Source: Lachnospiraceae bacterium NE2001 (GTDB lineage: Bacteria; Bacillota; Clostridia; Lachnospirales; Lachnospiraceae). Taken from it: 64,000 nt of DNA. The notes beneath the pieces were generated by a model. The model saw only the letters and a program-made list of their open reading frames with translations, was not told the DNA's origin and made no database searches. The stretch lies in assembly GCA_900110635.1 (NCBI GenBank), contig FOEK01000018.1:1-64000 (forward strand). Direction: 5' to 3'. This document shows, piece after piece, positions 28,302-37,800 of this stretch (positions are counted from its first letter, which is position 1; each line of letters begins with the position of its first letter). A program made the position numbers and the translations under genes.

Positions 28302-30113
28302 TTAGTTTGTCTCCTTATCTTCTTTGCCAAGCAAAATACTCTGGTCTGGCAGAGAACTATAGTATGCCTCAAGCTTTGGTCTGGCGCTGATATAGTACTT
28401 TTCAAGCCTCTTGTCAAAATGCATTCCCATACTCTCCAGCATTATAGCATCGGCCTTTTCGAAGGATATGCTGTCTTTATATACTCGCTTACTGACCAGT
28501 GCATCGTATACATCCGCTATGGCCATAATACGTGCCTCCAGCGGTATCTTGTCGCCCTTAAGATGCTCTGGATATCCAGAACCATCCATTCGTTCGTGAT
28601 GGTAATGGGCTACATTTTCAGCTACTATCTTAAAGGACTCATCGTCCGTATCCTTAAGGATCTCGTGAACTATACGAGCACCTTCAGCAGCGTGGGTCTT
28701 CATCACCTCAAACTCTTCATCTGTAAATCGTCCAGGCTTTCTAAGTATGTTATCATCTACGGCCACCTTTCCAAGATCGTGCATAGGCGCCGCCTTTATT
28801 ATATCAGCACAGAACTCATCAGTAAGACGGTCTGCAAACGGGGAATCCGAGTCCGCTTTCATCTCACCAATAAGAATACGTACGCACTCACTGGTTCTCT
28901 TAATATGACCACCTGTTGAGTTATCACGACTTTCAACCATGGTTGCCATACTCATTATCAGATTGTCATGCATCTCAACTATATGCTGAGTCTTCTTCTC
29001 CACCTCAGCCTCAAGTTCAGTTTTATATCTGTCCAGCAGCGCAACATACTTCTGATTCTGGGTATCGTCATTAAGAAATATCTGATAGCCAATCTTCTTG
29101 CTACCCTCGTACAGATACTGGGTCTTCACTATATAAGTAAAGTCACTCTCTTCAATTCCTGAAACAGAATCCAGCTTGTCTGTTCCTGTCTTGTATACCT
29201 TCTCTATCTTATCCTTCTTTACATAGAGATGCTTTCTGGTCTGGTCCTTTTCAAAATGATGAATCCAGTGTCCTACTGTATTCTCCATCCAGGGAACCTT
29301 TGTAATATCCTGGTCTATGTCAAGATCCCGGAGTCCCGGAAGAATCTCCTTGGCAGTTTCATTTGACCCAAGATAATGATGCTGAAAATCCACGGATATA
29401 AATCCCGTCTCACCGGTCTGGACCATGGAGTCAACCACCATATCGCTGACCTTATATAGGCTCATCCGACGAGCAATAATTATATACATGACCTGAGCAA
29501 AAACATAAGTAAATGGCACCACCTCAACCTTTGTACCAAGAGCCTTGTTTCCAATATAGCCGATAAGCGTGACAGCAACAGGAATAAACAGTCTTCGAAG
29601 TATGGTATTGGATATCTGGTTTTTTCTTATTCCAGAATAAATGATAGCGACTATCTCAATGATCACATAGAGTATCAAAACCACATAAAAAGCCGTATGC
29701 ACCGGTCCGTATTCCTTCTTTATCTCAGTTCCGAATACATTGTGATAAACCGCTATACTCTTTAGGAAATATGGAGTTTTTCCAACTGTAAGAACAAAAA
29801 TATAGAGCGTTGTGTTAATGAGAAATGCAAAGAAACGTATGGGGCTCGGTACCTCTATCTCACATAGATTTAGAACGCACATAGTAACAAAGAAAGGCAG
29901 GAAACAGCTGCCTATATATATGATCTTATAAGCATTCATTGCGGCGTATTTGTCTGCTGAATTAGCATAGAGATAGTAGCCAAGATTAACTATCGGCACC
30001 AAAATAAAAATGACGGTAATATTGAGATCAAAATGCTTCCGCCATATCATTACATAAATAACCGTAAGAAGAAATGATATGCTAAAAAGTACTTCGTAGT
30101 AAAGCGCTATCAA
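28302..30113 (-). CDS. HD-GYP phosphodiesterase with seven-helix membrane sensor
   Basis: 603 residues. Start TTG at 30113 with GGGAGAGGG just upstream; the next ATG would remove the first helix. Residues 1-230 carry about seven hydrophobic helices, resembling the histidine-kinase N-terminal 7TM sensor. A PAS-like region follows (to about 355), then a short coiled coil, then an HD-GYP domain: APMHDLGKVAVDD (HD), and HHERMDGSGYPEHLKG (GYP), with the other metal His residues (GGHIKRTSE, VMKTHAAEG). HD-GYP enzymes degrade c-di-GMP; all key residues are present, so activity is likely. Signal unknown. A terminator and the AraC gene lie upstream, the dehydrogenase downstream. Confidence 0.92.
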   Translation of the reverse strand: MIALYYEVLFSISFLLTVIYVMIWRKHFDLNITVIFILVPIVNLGYYLYANSADKYAAMNAYKIIYIGSCFLPFFVTMCVLNLCEIEVPSPIRFFAFLINTTLYIFVLTVGKTPYFLKSIAVYHNVFGTEIKKEYGPVHTAFYVVLILYVIIEIVAIIYSGIRKNQISNTILRRLFIPVAVTLIGYIGNKALGTKVEVVPFTYVFAQVMYIIIARRMSLYKVSDMVVDSMVQTGETGFISVDFQHHYLGSNETAKEILPGLRDLDIDQDITKVPWMENTVGHWIHHFEKDQTRKHLYVKKDKIEKVYKTGTDKLDSVSGIEESDFTYIVKTQYLYEGSKKIGYQIFLNDDTQNQKYVALLDRYKTELEAEVEKKTQHIVEMHDNLIMSMATMVESRDNSTGGHIKRTSECVRILIGEMKADSDSPFADRLTDEFCADIIKAAPMHDLGKVAVDDNILRKPGRFTDEEFEVMKTHAAEGARIVHEILKDTDDESFKIVAENVAHYHHERMDGSGYPEHLKGDKIPLEARIMAIADVYDALVSKRVYKDSISFEKADAIMLESMGMHFDKRLEKYYISARPKLEAYYSSLPDQSILLGKEDKETN

Positions 30114-30170
30114 CTATATACCCTCTCCCTCTATCAGTTTCAAACCCCTAGATAATATTTTACCACAAAT

Positions 30171-30207
30171 AAAAAAATGTGACAAAAGAAACGTTTTGTC
30201 ACATTTT
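30171..30207 (-). terminator. Rho-independent terminator of the AraC gene
   Basis: AAAATGTGACAAAA and TTTTGTCACATTTT arms around a six-base loop, followed by T-rich sequence on the minus strand, immediately after the stop at 30215. Confidence 0.88.
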
Positions 30208-30214
30208 ATGTAAA

Positions 30215-30958
30215 CTATGTCATATGGACGCTGTAGTATTTGTCGCGATAAGCCTTTGGGGTCATTCCTGTCACCTTCTTGAAAACAGTGGAAAATGCAC
30301 TCTGGGAGGAAAATCCCAGCGATACAGATATATCAAGAATTGAGAACTCTGAGTAACGCAGCATGTTCTGGGCGGTTTTAATCTTCGTCTCGTTAATGAA
30401 CTGATTAACATTCATCCCCATCTCTTTAATAAAAAGCCTGGAGAAATAGCCTGTGCTGAGGCCCTCTCTTTCTGCCAGTTCATTGACAGATATCTGGGAC
30501 TGGAGATTTTCATATATATAATCTATGCTTCGACGAACGTGCTTTGAGATAGCATTTAACTTCTTTAAATCTCTCATACGAACCGCAAAGTCCACCTGCA
30601 TATCAGCCATCAGGTCCAGAACTTCCTCAGTATCCTGAGCTACATCGGCCTTTCTGATATAGATATCTGTGAGGGTGTATGCAACATCACGGTCCATACC
30701 GCCATCTATACACATACGGCTTATTACTGCCGCCGCAACCACCAGATGATAGATCATATTATGGAGTGGATTATCTGACAGGGTCCCCCTGCCTTCAGCA
30801 AACCTCTTTCTTGCTATCTTAAAACGTTCACTGACAGCCTCCACCTCACCGTTCTTTATACGGTTATATTGTCTGAACTCAGCACGATAATCATCTCTGA
30901 TAAACTCCTCCTGACGCTGCAGGTAAAGTCTGTAATTAAGTGTACTATTAGTATCCAT
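30215..30958 (-). CDS. AraC-family transcriptional regulator
   Basis: 247 residues. The C-terminal 100 residues form the double helix-turn-helix: QISVNELAEREGLSTGYFSRLF and the second helix pair ILDISVSLGFSSQSAFSTVFKK with the family's TGMTPKAYRDKY ending. The N-terminal 140 residues are an all-helical region with no cupin motifs, unlike AraC itself; it may sense a ligand or partner. A strong 34-bp palindrome overlaps its own promoter, suggesting autoregulation. Flanked by HD-GYP and GGDEF genes, so a role in surface or c-di-GMP-related behaviour is plausible but unproven. Confidence 0.92.
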   Translation of the reverse strand: MDTNSTLNYRLYLQRQEEFIRDDYRAEFRQYNRIKNGEVEAVSERFKIARKRFAEGRGTLSDNPLHNMIYHLVVAAAVISRMCIDGGMDRDVAYTLTDIYIRKADVAQDTEEVLDLMADMQVDFAVRMRDLKKLNAISKHVRRSIDYIYENLQSQISVNELAEREGLSTGYFSRLFIKEMGMNVNQFINETKIKTAQNMLRYSEFSILDISVSLGFSSQSAFSTVFKKVTGMTPKAYRDKYYSVHMT

Positions 30959-31043
30959 TTGCTACTAACCCCCTTCACTCTCACAACTATCCTATCAGGC
31001 AAAAAACATACTACCTGACCATATAAAACCCACCTTTAATCCG

Positions 31044-31073
31044 ATTATATCATCCTGTAATATCTATATGCAA
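31044..31073 (-). promoter_or_regulatory. Candidate promoter of the AraC gene
   Basis: TTGCAT (31068-31073), 18 nt, TATAAT (31044-31049) on the minus strand. Confidence 0.6.
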
Positions 31074-31090
31074 TTGCAGATATGTATTAC
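31057..31090. promoter_or_regulatory. 34-bp palindromic operator candidate
   Basis: Halves GTAATATCTATATGCAA and (reverse complement of the other half) GTAATACATATCTGCAA agree at 14 of 17 positions, centred on CAATTG, and cover the -35 of the AraC promoter. Confidence 0.6.
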
Positions 31091-31094
31091 CTCT

Positions 31095-31152
31095 TAAACG
31101 CGAAATGCCACCCTGGGCGAGTACTACGCACCAGAATGACACCTCGTTTTTA
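31095..31152. repeat. Imperfect hairpin between AraC and GGDEF genes
   Basis: About 58 nt. The left arm begins AAACGCGAAATGCCACCC; its partner includes AGAATGACACCTCGTTT, with a T-run on the plus-strand side. It may act as a bidirectional transcription end or be a REP-like element. Confidence 0.45.
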
Positions 31153-31181
31153 TTAGGTATAAGTTTGGTCAAATGTAATAA

Positions 31182-32054
31182 CTATATTACTGCTTTCAGC
31201 CATACAGGATATTCCCGTTCCGGGCCGATCATATGAGAATCTATATGCATACCAACTGTATCATCAAGCCCCAATGAATATAGTCTGTTCTTAAGACGGT
31301 TAACAACGCTGATCGTATGCTGCTGTGTTATCTCAGGAAGTAACAGGAACAGCTTATCCCCTCTTTTCATCATAACATCACTTTTTCTAAGAGTCATCTT
31401 GACAGCACCACTCATGCTTTCAAGAATCCTATCAAACTCCATCTGACTTAAGTCTTCATCCAGTTCACTAAAACTGATAACAAGCTCACAGGCAGGATTC
31501 TTATAGGTATGAATATAATTCTCCAAAAACCTATGAACTGTATTATACTCCTCAGCAGAAAGCCACATAGCCCCGTCGTCGCTATCAGCCTTAACATCAC
31601 TGAAATCATAAAATACAACATTATTCTTATCAGTGCTGTTATCCAAAGCCTTATCCGCCTTATCGAAGAGATCCTCGTAATTTGTTCCCTGTTCAGGAAC
31701 CATAACTGCTCCAACGGATATATCTACAGATACATCCTTCTCATCACTTGCATACTCAGCAGCAAGTTCATGCATCCTTTTCTCTATATAGGAGCACACA
31801 TCCTTCATTTCCTGCTTGTCATGCATATTCTTGTAAAATATAACAAACTCATCTGTTCCAAGACAGCCCTTTATATCACTGGACTCAGTAGAGCTGTCAA
31901 TAATGCTTTCGCACTCTTCCTGAAAACGCTGGATAACATCTTTTCCATATACATCCTTAAACATAATCAGGTTGTCCATCTTTACTATAGCAAGCAGCCC
32001 TTTTTCAGTAGCACAGGCATTGCTAAGCCTTTCTATAATCCTTGAATTATTCAT
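31182..32054 (-). CDS. Degenerate GGDEF protein (two tandem domains)
   Basis: 290 residues from ATG at 32054 (GAGGG eight bases upstream); a longer TTG start at 32147 lacks a ribosome site. Residues about 15-155 match the GGDEF fold (LLAIVKMDNLIMFKDVYGKDV, and DISVGAVMVPE near the end), but the active-site loop reads GTDEF (66-70) with the first Gly replaced. Residues about 180-285 look like a second, more degenerate copy (ACELVISFSELDEDLSQMEFDRIL ... KSDVMMKRGDKLFLLLPE). The protein is soluble. It may bind c-di-GMP or GTP, or only dimerise; cyclase activity is doubtful. Close to an HD-GYP gene, so a c-di-GMP connection is likely. Confidence 0.75.
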   Translation of the reverse strand: MNNSRIIERLSNACATEKGLLAIVKMDNLIMFKDVYGKDVIQRFQEECESIIDSSTESSDIKGCLGTDEFVIFYKNMHDKQEMKDVCSYIEKRMHELAAEYASDEKDVSVDISVGAVMVPEQGTNYEDLFDKADKALDNSTDKNNVVFYDFSDVKADSDDGAMWLSAEEYNTVHRFLENYIHTYKNPACELVISFSELDEDLSQMEFDRILESMSGAVKMTLRKSDVMMKRGDKLFLLLPEITQQHTISVVNRLKNRLYSLGLDDTVGMHIDSHMIGPEREYPVWLKAVI

Positions 32055-32255
32055 AGATAGTTCCCTCACTCTCTCATCATAACTGTCTAAATAAACAAAC
32101 CTCCCAATTATTTGAATGTTCTCCAAATGTTGAAAATAATGTATCAATTATGAAAAAATATTTTTTTATTGAAAGAGACTATTTTTATACAAATCGAACC
32201 TTTAACTATGAACAATTTGTGAACCGCTATTTTTAGCCATTTGTTTGTGTTTTTC

Positions 32256-32286
32256 GTATGTCCTGAGTATGTTTTAAGTATGTCCT
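32256..32286. promoter_or_regulatory. Three GTATGT direct repeats at 11-bp spacing
   Basis: GTATGT starts at 32256, 32267 and 32278, exactly one helical turn apart; two of them extend to GTATGTCCT. They lie in the AT-rich 313-bp gap upstream of the GGDEF gene. This spacing is typical of a regulator binding array. Confidence 0.5.
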
Positions 32287-32367
32287 TTTTTTGTTCTGTA
32301 TATGTTTTATATAAATACACAGCAATAAAGCTGTCATCTGATAAAATCACATCAAGGATTAGAAATG

Positions 32368-33441
32368 CTATCTGGTAAAATCATATCTGATCCTGCATTC
32401 ATTCTCATGACATTCCACATCAGCATAACCACCACAGATTATTGGCATCATCGGCGGCTTATGACCGATATCCATATCCATCACGATCGGCACACCCAGC
32501 TCGCCTATTATATCTGTCACAGCATTATACTGATCTACCCCCAGTGCTTCTTCACCAAAATGAAGAGGGCGACCTATCATAAAGCCCTTTACGTACTTAA
32601 ACCAGCCCGCCTCTCGCATCTGATAGAAAGCTCTTCTGATAGAGAGAGGATCCAGATCACAGCACTCCAGAAACCAGATAAATCCATCCTCCTTATATCT
32701 TTCAAGGAACTCTGCCACTTTGTCAAATCTCGTACCCAGCTGGACGATCAGTATATCTACGCAGCCTCCGATCAAGCGTCCGCTCATATTGACCTTTGAA
32801 ACACTATCATCAGGTAGATAGTAGCGATATACTACTTTCTCAGTAGCGTTATATGAAAGCAGTGGATCAACCTCTGGTATCTCATCTTCAGGAGTATATT
32901 CATCCACCTCTGGTGTGTACCCTTCCATCTCCCACAGTTCATAACCGCTTACCTCAGAGATTTCTCCTGAAAGAAGTTTCATTGCATCTTCATTTGACTT
33001 ATGCCATGGAACCCTGCCAAATGCTGGCGCACACGGTCCGTATATTGTAGCTGTATCTGCCAGCACAGCCGACAGAAACGTAAAGTTCGTATTGTCTGAA
33101 TAACCCATATACCATTTAGGCTCGCTCTTTGCTATAAGATCAAAGTCAATATATGGCACGACCTCACACATCAGCTCACCACCGCCACAGGTAATGATGG
33201 CATCTATCTCTGGATCCGTCATAGCAGCATTCAGCTCTGCCCCACATTTATCAGGACTACTACTAATTCCTATTCCACTAGCCTCATAGCAGTTAGACCC
33301 CAGCTTCTCAGTATAACCCATCTCCTTAAATATCTTACGTGCATTTTCAAATCTTGTACTATATGGTTCTATGGCACAACCAAAGGATGGTGCAATAAAA
33401 CCTATGGTTCCGCCCTTCTTAAGTGGTTTTGGATATCTCAT
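32368..33441 (-). CDS. S66 family LD-carboxypeptidase (LdcA/MccF type)
   Basis: 357 residues. Family features: IGFIAPSFGC near the N-terminus, the CGGGELM loop, the nucleophile segment MGYSDNTNF (Ser), and the charge-relay Glu (WFLECCDLDP) and His (MDIGHKPPMMP). Such serine peptidases trim L,D tetrapeptides in peptidoglycan recycling (LdcA) or inactivate microcin-like peptides (MccF). The internal Glu/Asp/Pro-rich insert (residues about 165-200) is longer than in E. coli LdcA. Cytoplasmic. It begins 5 bp after the aldo/keto reductase stop, so the two are cotranscribed. Confidence 0.9.
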   Translation of the reverse strand: MRYPKPLKKGGTIGFIAPSFGCAIEPYSTRFENARKIFKEMGYTEKLGSNCYEASGIGISSSPDKCGAELNAAMTDPEIDAIITCGGGELMCEVVPYIDFDLIAKSEPKWYMGYSDNTNFTFLSAVLADTATIYGPCAPAFGRVPWHKSNEDAMKLLSGEISEVSGYELWEMEGYTPEVDEYTPEDEIPEVDPLLSYNATEKVVYRYYLPDDSVSKVNMSGRLIGGCVDILIVQLGTRFDKVAEFLERYKEDGFIWFLECCDLDPLSIRRAFYQMREAGWFKYVKGFMIGRPLHFGEEALGVDQYNAVTDIIGELGVPIVMDMDIGHKPPMMPIICGGYADVECHENECRIRYDFTR

Positions 33442-33446
33442 ATCTT

Positions 33447-34643
33447 TTAATCCTTCTTCTTTTTATTTCTATATAAATACTTGCGGGCTATATTTATGCC
33501 TACCTTATAGCCCAGTGGTCTAAGAGCCTTATCAGCCTCTTTAAGCTTCTCTCTGATCGGAATACTCTGAGGGCAGTGCTGTTCGCATTTACCACAGCCA
33601 ACGCACTGGGAAGCAAATGGAGGTTCTTCCGCAAGTCCTACAGTCTGAGCATACTGGAACCTTCCGGCACTCTTTCCCTCTGTATACATGGTATTGTAGG
33701 CAGCAAAGGTACCTGGTATATCTACCCCCTTAGGACAAGGCATACAGTACCTGCAGCCTGTACATCCCACCTTTTCTTTTTCCTGAATGGCCTTCTTTAC
33801 ATTTTCCAGTAATTCAAAGTCTTCATCAGTAAAGGTTCCCGCCTTCATCTCACTTGCTGTCCTACAGTTCTCCTCTACCATATCAAGAGAATTCATACCT
33901 GAAAGAACAACCGTTATCTCAGGCTGATTCCAAAGCCATCTGAAAGCCCACTCTGCTGGAGTCCAGCCCCTGTCACTTCCAGCAATAATCTTCTTAGCCT
34001 TATCAGGAAGCATATTTACAAGCTTACCGCCTCTGAGAGGTTCCATTATCACTATAGGAATGCCCTTCTCCGCAGCAGCCTTAACTCCAGCAACACCAGC
34101 CTGTGTAACTTCATCCAGATAGTTATACTGTATCTGGCAGAAATCCCAGTCATAGTCCTGGATTATCTTGATAAAATTATCACTGTTTCCGTGATAGGAA
34201 AAGCCAATATTCCTGATCTTTCCCGCTTCTTTTTTCTCTTTTATCCACTGCTCTATCCCTGCGCCCTTCAGCTTCTCCCACACACCAACATCGGTAAGAT
34301 GGTGCATCAGATAATAATCAACATAATCAGTACGAAGCCTGGATAATTCTTCTTCAAAATATTTATCAAGACCTTTGCTGTTCTTAATAAGATATTGTGG
34401 CAGTTTGGTTGCAATATTTACCTTATCTCTGATACCATTTTTCTCCAGTATCTCTCCCAGGGCAACTTCACTTCCTGGATAGATATAAGCTGTATCATAG
34501 TAATTGACACCAGCTTTATATGCTGCCATTATCTCCTTCTCTGCTTTTTCAATATCAATCGAATTACCTTTCTTGGTAAATCTCATGCATCCATAGCCCA
34601 ACATTGACAGTTCATTTCCATACTTATCTTTTCTATATTGCAT
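33447..34643 (-). CDS. Aldo/keto reductase with C-terminal 4Fe-4S ferredoxin domain
   Basis: 398 residues from ATG at 34643, seven bases after AGGAGG; a longer upstream ATG is unsupported. TIM-barrel aldo/keto reductase: LGYGCMRF, the catalytic NYYDTAYIYPGSE Tyr, and the YVDYYLMHHL segment. After residue about 300 are two cysteine clusters (CTGCRYCMPCPKG and CVGCGKCEQHCP) for two 4Fe-4S clusters. This is a common layout in anaerobes; it may reduce an unknown carbonyl or quinone-like compound using ferredoxin or NAD(P)H. Cotranscribed with the LD-carboxypeptidase. Confidence 0.92.
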   Translation of the reverse strand: MQYRKDKYGNELSMLGYGCMRFTKKGNSIDIEKAEKEIMAAYKAGVNYYDTAYIYPGSEVALGEILEKNGIRDKVNIATKLPQYLIKNSKGLDKYFEEELSRLRTDYVDYYLMHHLTDVGVWEKLKGAGIEQWIKEKKEAGKIRNIGFSYHGNSDNFIKIIQDYDWDFCQIQYNYLDEVTQAGVAGVKAAAEKGIPIVIMEPLRGGKLVNMLPDKAKKIIAGSDRGWTPAEWAFRWLWNQPEITVVLSGMNSLDMVEENCRTASEMKAGTFTDEDFELLENVKKAIQEKEKVGCTGCRYCMPCPKGVDIPGTFAAYNTMYTEGKSAGRFQYAQTVGLAEEPPFASQCVGCGKCEQHCPQSIPIREKLKEADKALRPLGYKVGINIARKYLYRNKKKKD

Positions 34644-34792
34644 AATACTACCTCCTGCAACATATGATAAATCTCTGGGTTCTATATATGTATGATACAA
34701 AAGCGGCGAAGTTTTTTCTACCAGCTTATTAAATAATTATATCAAAATATAGCTTGTATGCGAACAAAAAACGTGCTGTTTCCTATTACATT

Positions 34793-34823
34793 TAAAAAGA
34801 CCCTCGGGATAACCCGAGGGCCT
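34793..34823 (-). terminator. Rho-independent terminator of nifJ
   Basis: CCCTCGGG/CCCGAGGG stem with a four-base loop and TCTTTTT on the minus strand, 40 bp after the stop. Confidence 0.92.
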
Positions 34824-34862
34824 TAAATAATCTTTAAGCACTAAGACTAATTCTAGAATTAA

Positions 34863-37800
34863 TTACTCAGCCTTTGTTCCATCGTAGAGATCTACGAGAC
34901 CCTGAAGGTGAGCGAATCTCTTCTTAGAGTTCTCCTCAGCCATAGCGAAGAGCTTATCAGCCTTATCCTTGTTAACCTTCTGAAGTGCTGTGTAACGAGC
35001 CTCTCCAGCGAGGAACTCCTGATAAGGAACTGTAGCAGCCTTAGAATCAAGAGTGAACTTCTTATCAGCTTCAGGATTGAATCTGAACAGGTTCCAATAT
35101 CCAGCATCAACTGCCTTCTTCTCCTCAGCCATAGCCTTGCTCATACCAACACGGATTCTGTGGTTGATACATGGAGCGTAAGCAATGATGAGTGATGGAC
35201 CATGATAGCTTTCAGCTTCCTTGATAGCCTTGATAAGCTGGTTGTAGTTAGCACCCATAGATACCTGAGCAACATATACATAACCATAGCTCATTGCGAT
35301 ACCAGCAAGATCCTTCTGCTTGATCTCCTTACCACCTGCAGCGAACTGTGCAACAGCACCTGTAGGAGTAGCCTTTGAAGACTGTCCACCTGTGTTAGAG
35401 TAAACCTCTGTATTGAATACGAAGATGTTTACATCCTCTCCAGAAGCGAGTACGTGGTCAACTCCACCGAAACCGATATCGTATGCCCATCCGTCACCAC
35501 CGAAGATCCACTGTGACTTCTTAGCAAGGAAATCCTTATCCTTAACAACTGCCTTAGCATCTGCGCTGTCAACCTTCTCAAGTTCAGCTACAAGAGCATC
35601 TGCAGCAGCTGTATTCTCATCTGTATTATCATATGTCTCGAAGAACTTGTCAGCAGCAGCCTTAACGTCTGCATTCTCCTCAGCCACAGCCTTAACCTTA
35701 GCTGAAAGGCTCTCACGAAGTGTCTTCTGAGCAAGATACATACCAAAACCAAACTCTGCGTTATCCTCGAACAGTGAGTTATCCCAAGCTGGTCCCTTAC
35801 CTGCCTTATTTACTGTATAAGGTGTTGAAGGTGAAGAGTTACCCCAGATTGATGAACATCCTGTTGCGTTAGAGATGTACATTCTATCACCGAAGAGCTG
35901 AGTAATAAGCTTAGCGTAAGGTGTCTCACCACATCCAGCACAAGCGCCTGAGAACTCAAGCAGTGGCTGTCTGAACTGTGATCCCTTAACTGTAGCAGCA
36001 CCAAACTTCTCAATGATCTCTTCCTTATCAGGAACAGAGATAGCATAATCGAAGAGGTTCTGCTCTGCCTTAAGAGCATCATCAAGAGGCTTCATCTCGA
36101 TAGACTTTGTAGGACATACATTTGTACATGATCCACATCCAAGACAGTCCATAGTAGAAACTGCGATGTTGAACTTGTAGCCCTCGATTGGCTGTGGCTT
36201 GAAGTCAGCTGACTTGAAGCCTTCTGGAGCTGCAGCAGCCTCTGCATCTGTAAGAGCAACTGTTCTGATAGCAGCATGAGGACATACATAAGAGCAAAGA
36301 CCACAGCCCACGCACTTATCTGGTGTCCAAACAGGAACTGATACGGAAACACCTCTCTTCTCGTATGCTGCTGTACCTGAAGGTGTAGAACCATCCATAT
36401 ATCTAGCAACAACAGAAACAGGAATTGTATTTCCTTCCTGAGCTGAAACCTTGATCTGAACGTCGTTTACGAAATCCTGCTGTTCCTTTGTACCTGTTGT
36501 AGCAGCTGGGTAATCAAGACCCTCATCTACTCCATTTGTCCAATCAGCAGGAACATCAACCTTTACAAAGCCCTTAGCACCAAGGTCGATAGCGTTCCAG
36601 TTCATCTGAACGATATCATCACCCTTCATACCATATGACTTCTTAGCAGCAGCCTTCATGTGCTCAATAGCCTCTTCCTCAGGAATGATTCCTGTAAGTG
36701 TGAAGAATGCTGACTGAAGGATTGTATTGATACGTGTAGGACCCATACCTGACTCGATACCAAGCTTAACACCATCGATTGTGTAGAAGTTGATATTGTG
36801 ATCAGCGATGTACTTCTTTACCTGTCCTGGAAGGTGCTTATCAAGCTCTTCTCCTGACCATGGGCAGTTAAGAAGGAATGTACCACCATCAACGAGCTCC
36901 TCAACCATTCTGTACTTTCTTACGTAAGCTGCATTGTGGCAAGCTACGAAGTTAGCCTTGTGAATGAGGTATGTTGACTTGATTGGCTTATCACCAAATC
37001 TAAGGTGTGACATTGTTATACCACCAGACTTCTTTGAGTCATAATCGAAGTAAGCCTGAACATACTTATCTGTGTTATCACCAATGATCTTGATAGAGTT
37101 CTTGTTAGCACCAACAGTACCATCAGCACCAAGTCCCCAGAACTTACAGCAAACTGTTCCCTCTGGAGTTGTAACAAGAGCATCACCAGAATCAAGTGAA
37201 AGATTTGTTACATCATCGAAGATTGAAAGAGTGAACTCTTCCTTCTCTGTGTTGTTAAATGCAGCAACGATCTCTGAAGGAGTTGTATCCTTAGAACCAA
37301 GTCCATAACGACCTCTTGTAATAGGTGTATCCTTGAACTCTGTACCACGAACTGCAGCCATAACATCGAGAGCAAGTGGCTCAGCGATTGATCCTGGCTC
37401 CTTTGTTCTATCTAGAACGATGAGCTGCTTAGCTGTCTTAGGAATAGCAGCGATGAACTTATCGTTAACGAATGGTCTGTAAAGACGAACCTTTACAACA
37501 CCGACCTTCTCGCCCTTAGCTATAAGGTAATCGATTGTCTCCTCAATAGTATCACAAACAGAACCCATAGCAACGATAACTTTCTCTGCATCTGGAGCTC
37601 CATAGTAGTTGAAGAGCTTGTAATCTGTACCGATCTTAGCATTGATCTTGTCCATGTACTTCTCAACGATAGCTGGCAGATCATTGTAAGCAGGATTGCA
37701 AGCTTCTCTTGTCTGGAAGAATACGTCAGGGTTCTGAGCAGATCCCTTCTCGCATGGATGATTTGGATTAAGAGCCTCAGCTCTGAACTTATCAAGTGCA

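Noticed and set aside
32144-32350. 68-residue minus-strand frame upstream of the GGDEF gene
   Set aside because: AT-rich intergenic sequence with no ribosome site and overlap with the direct-repeat array.
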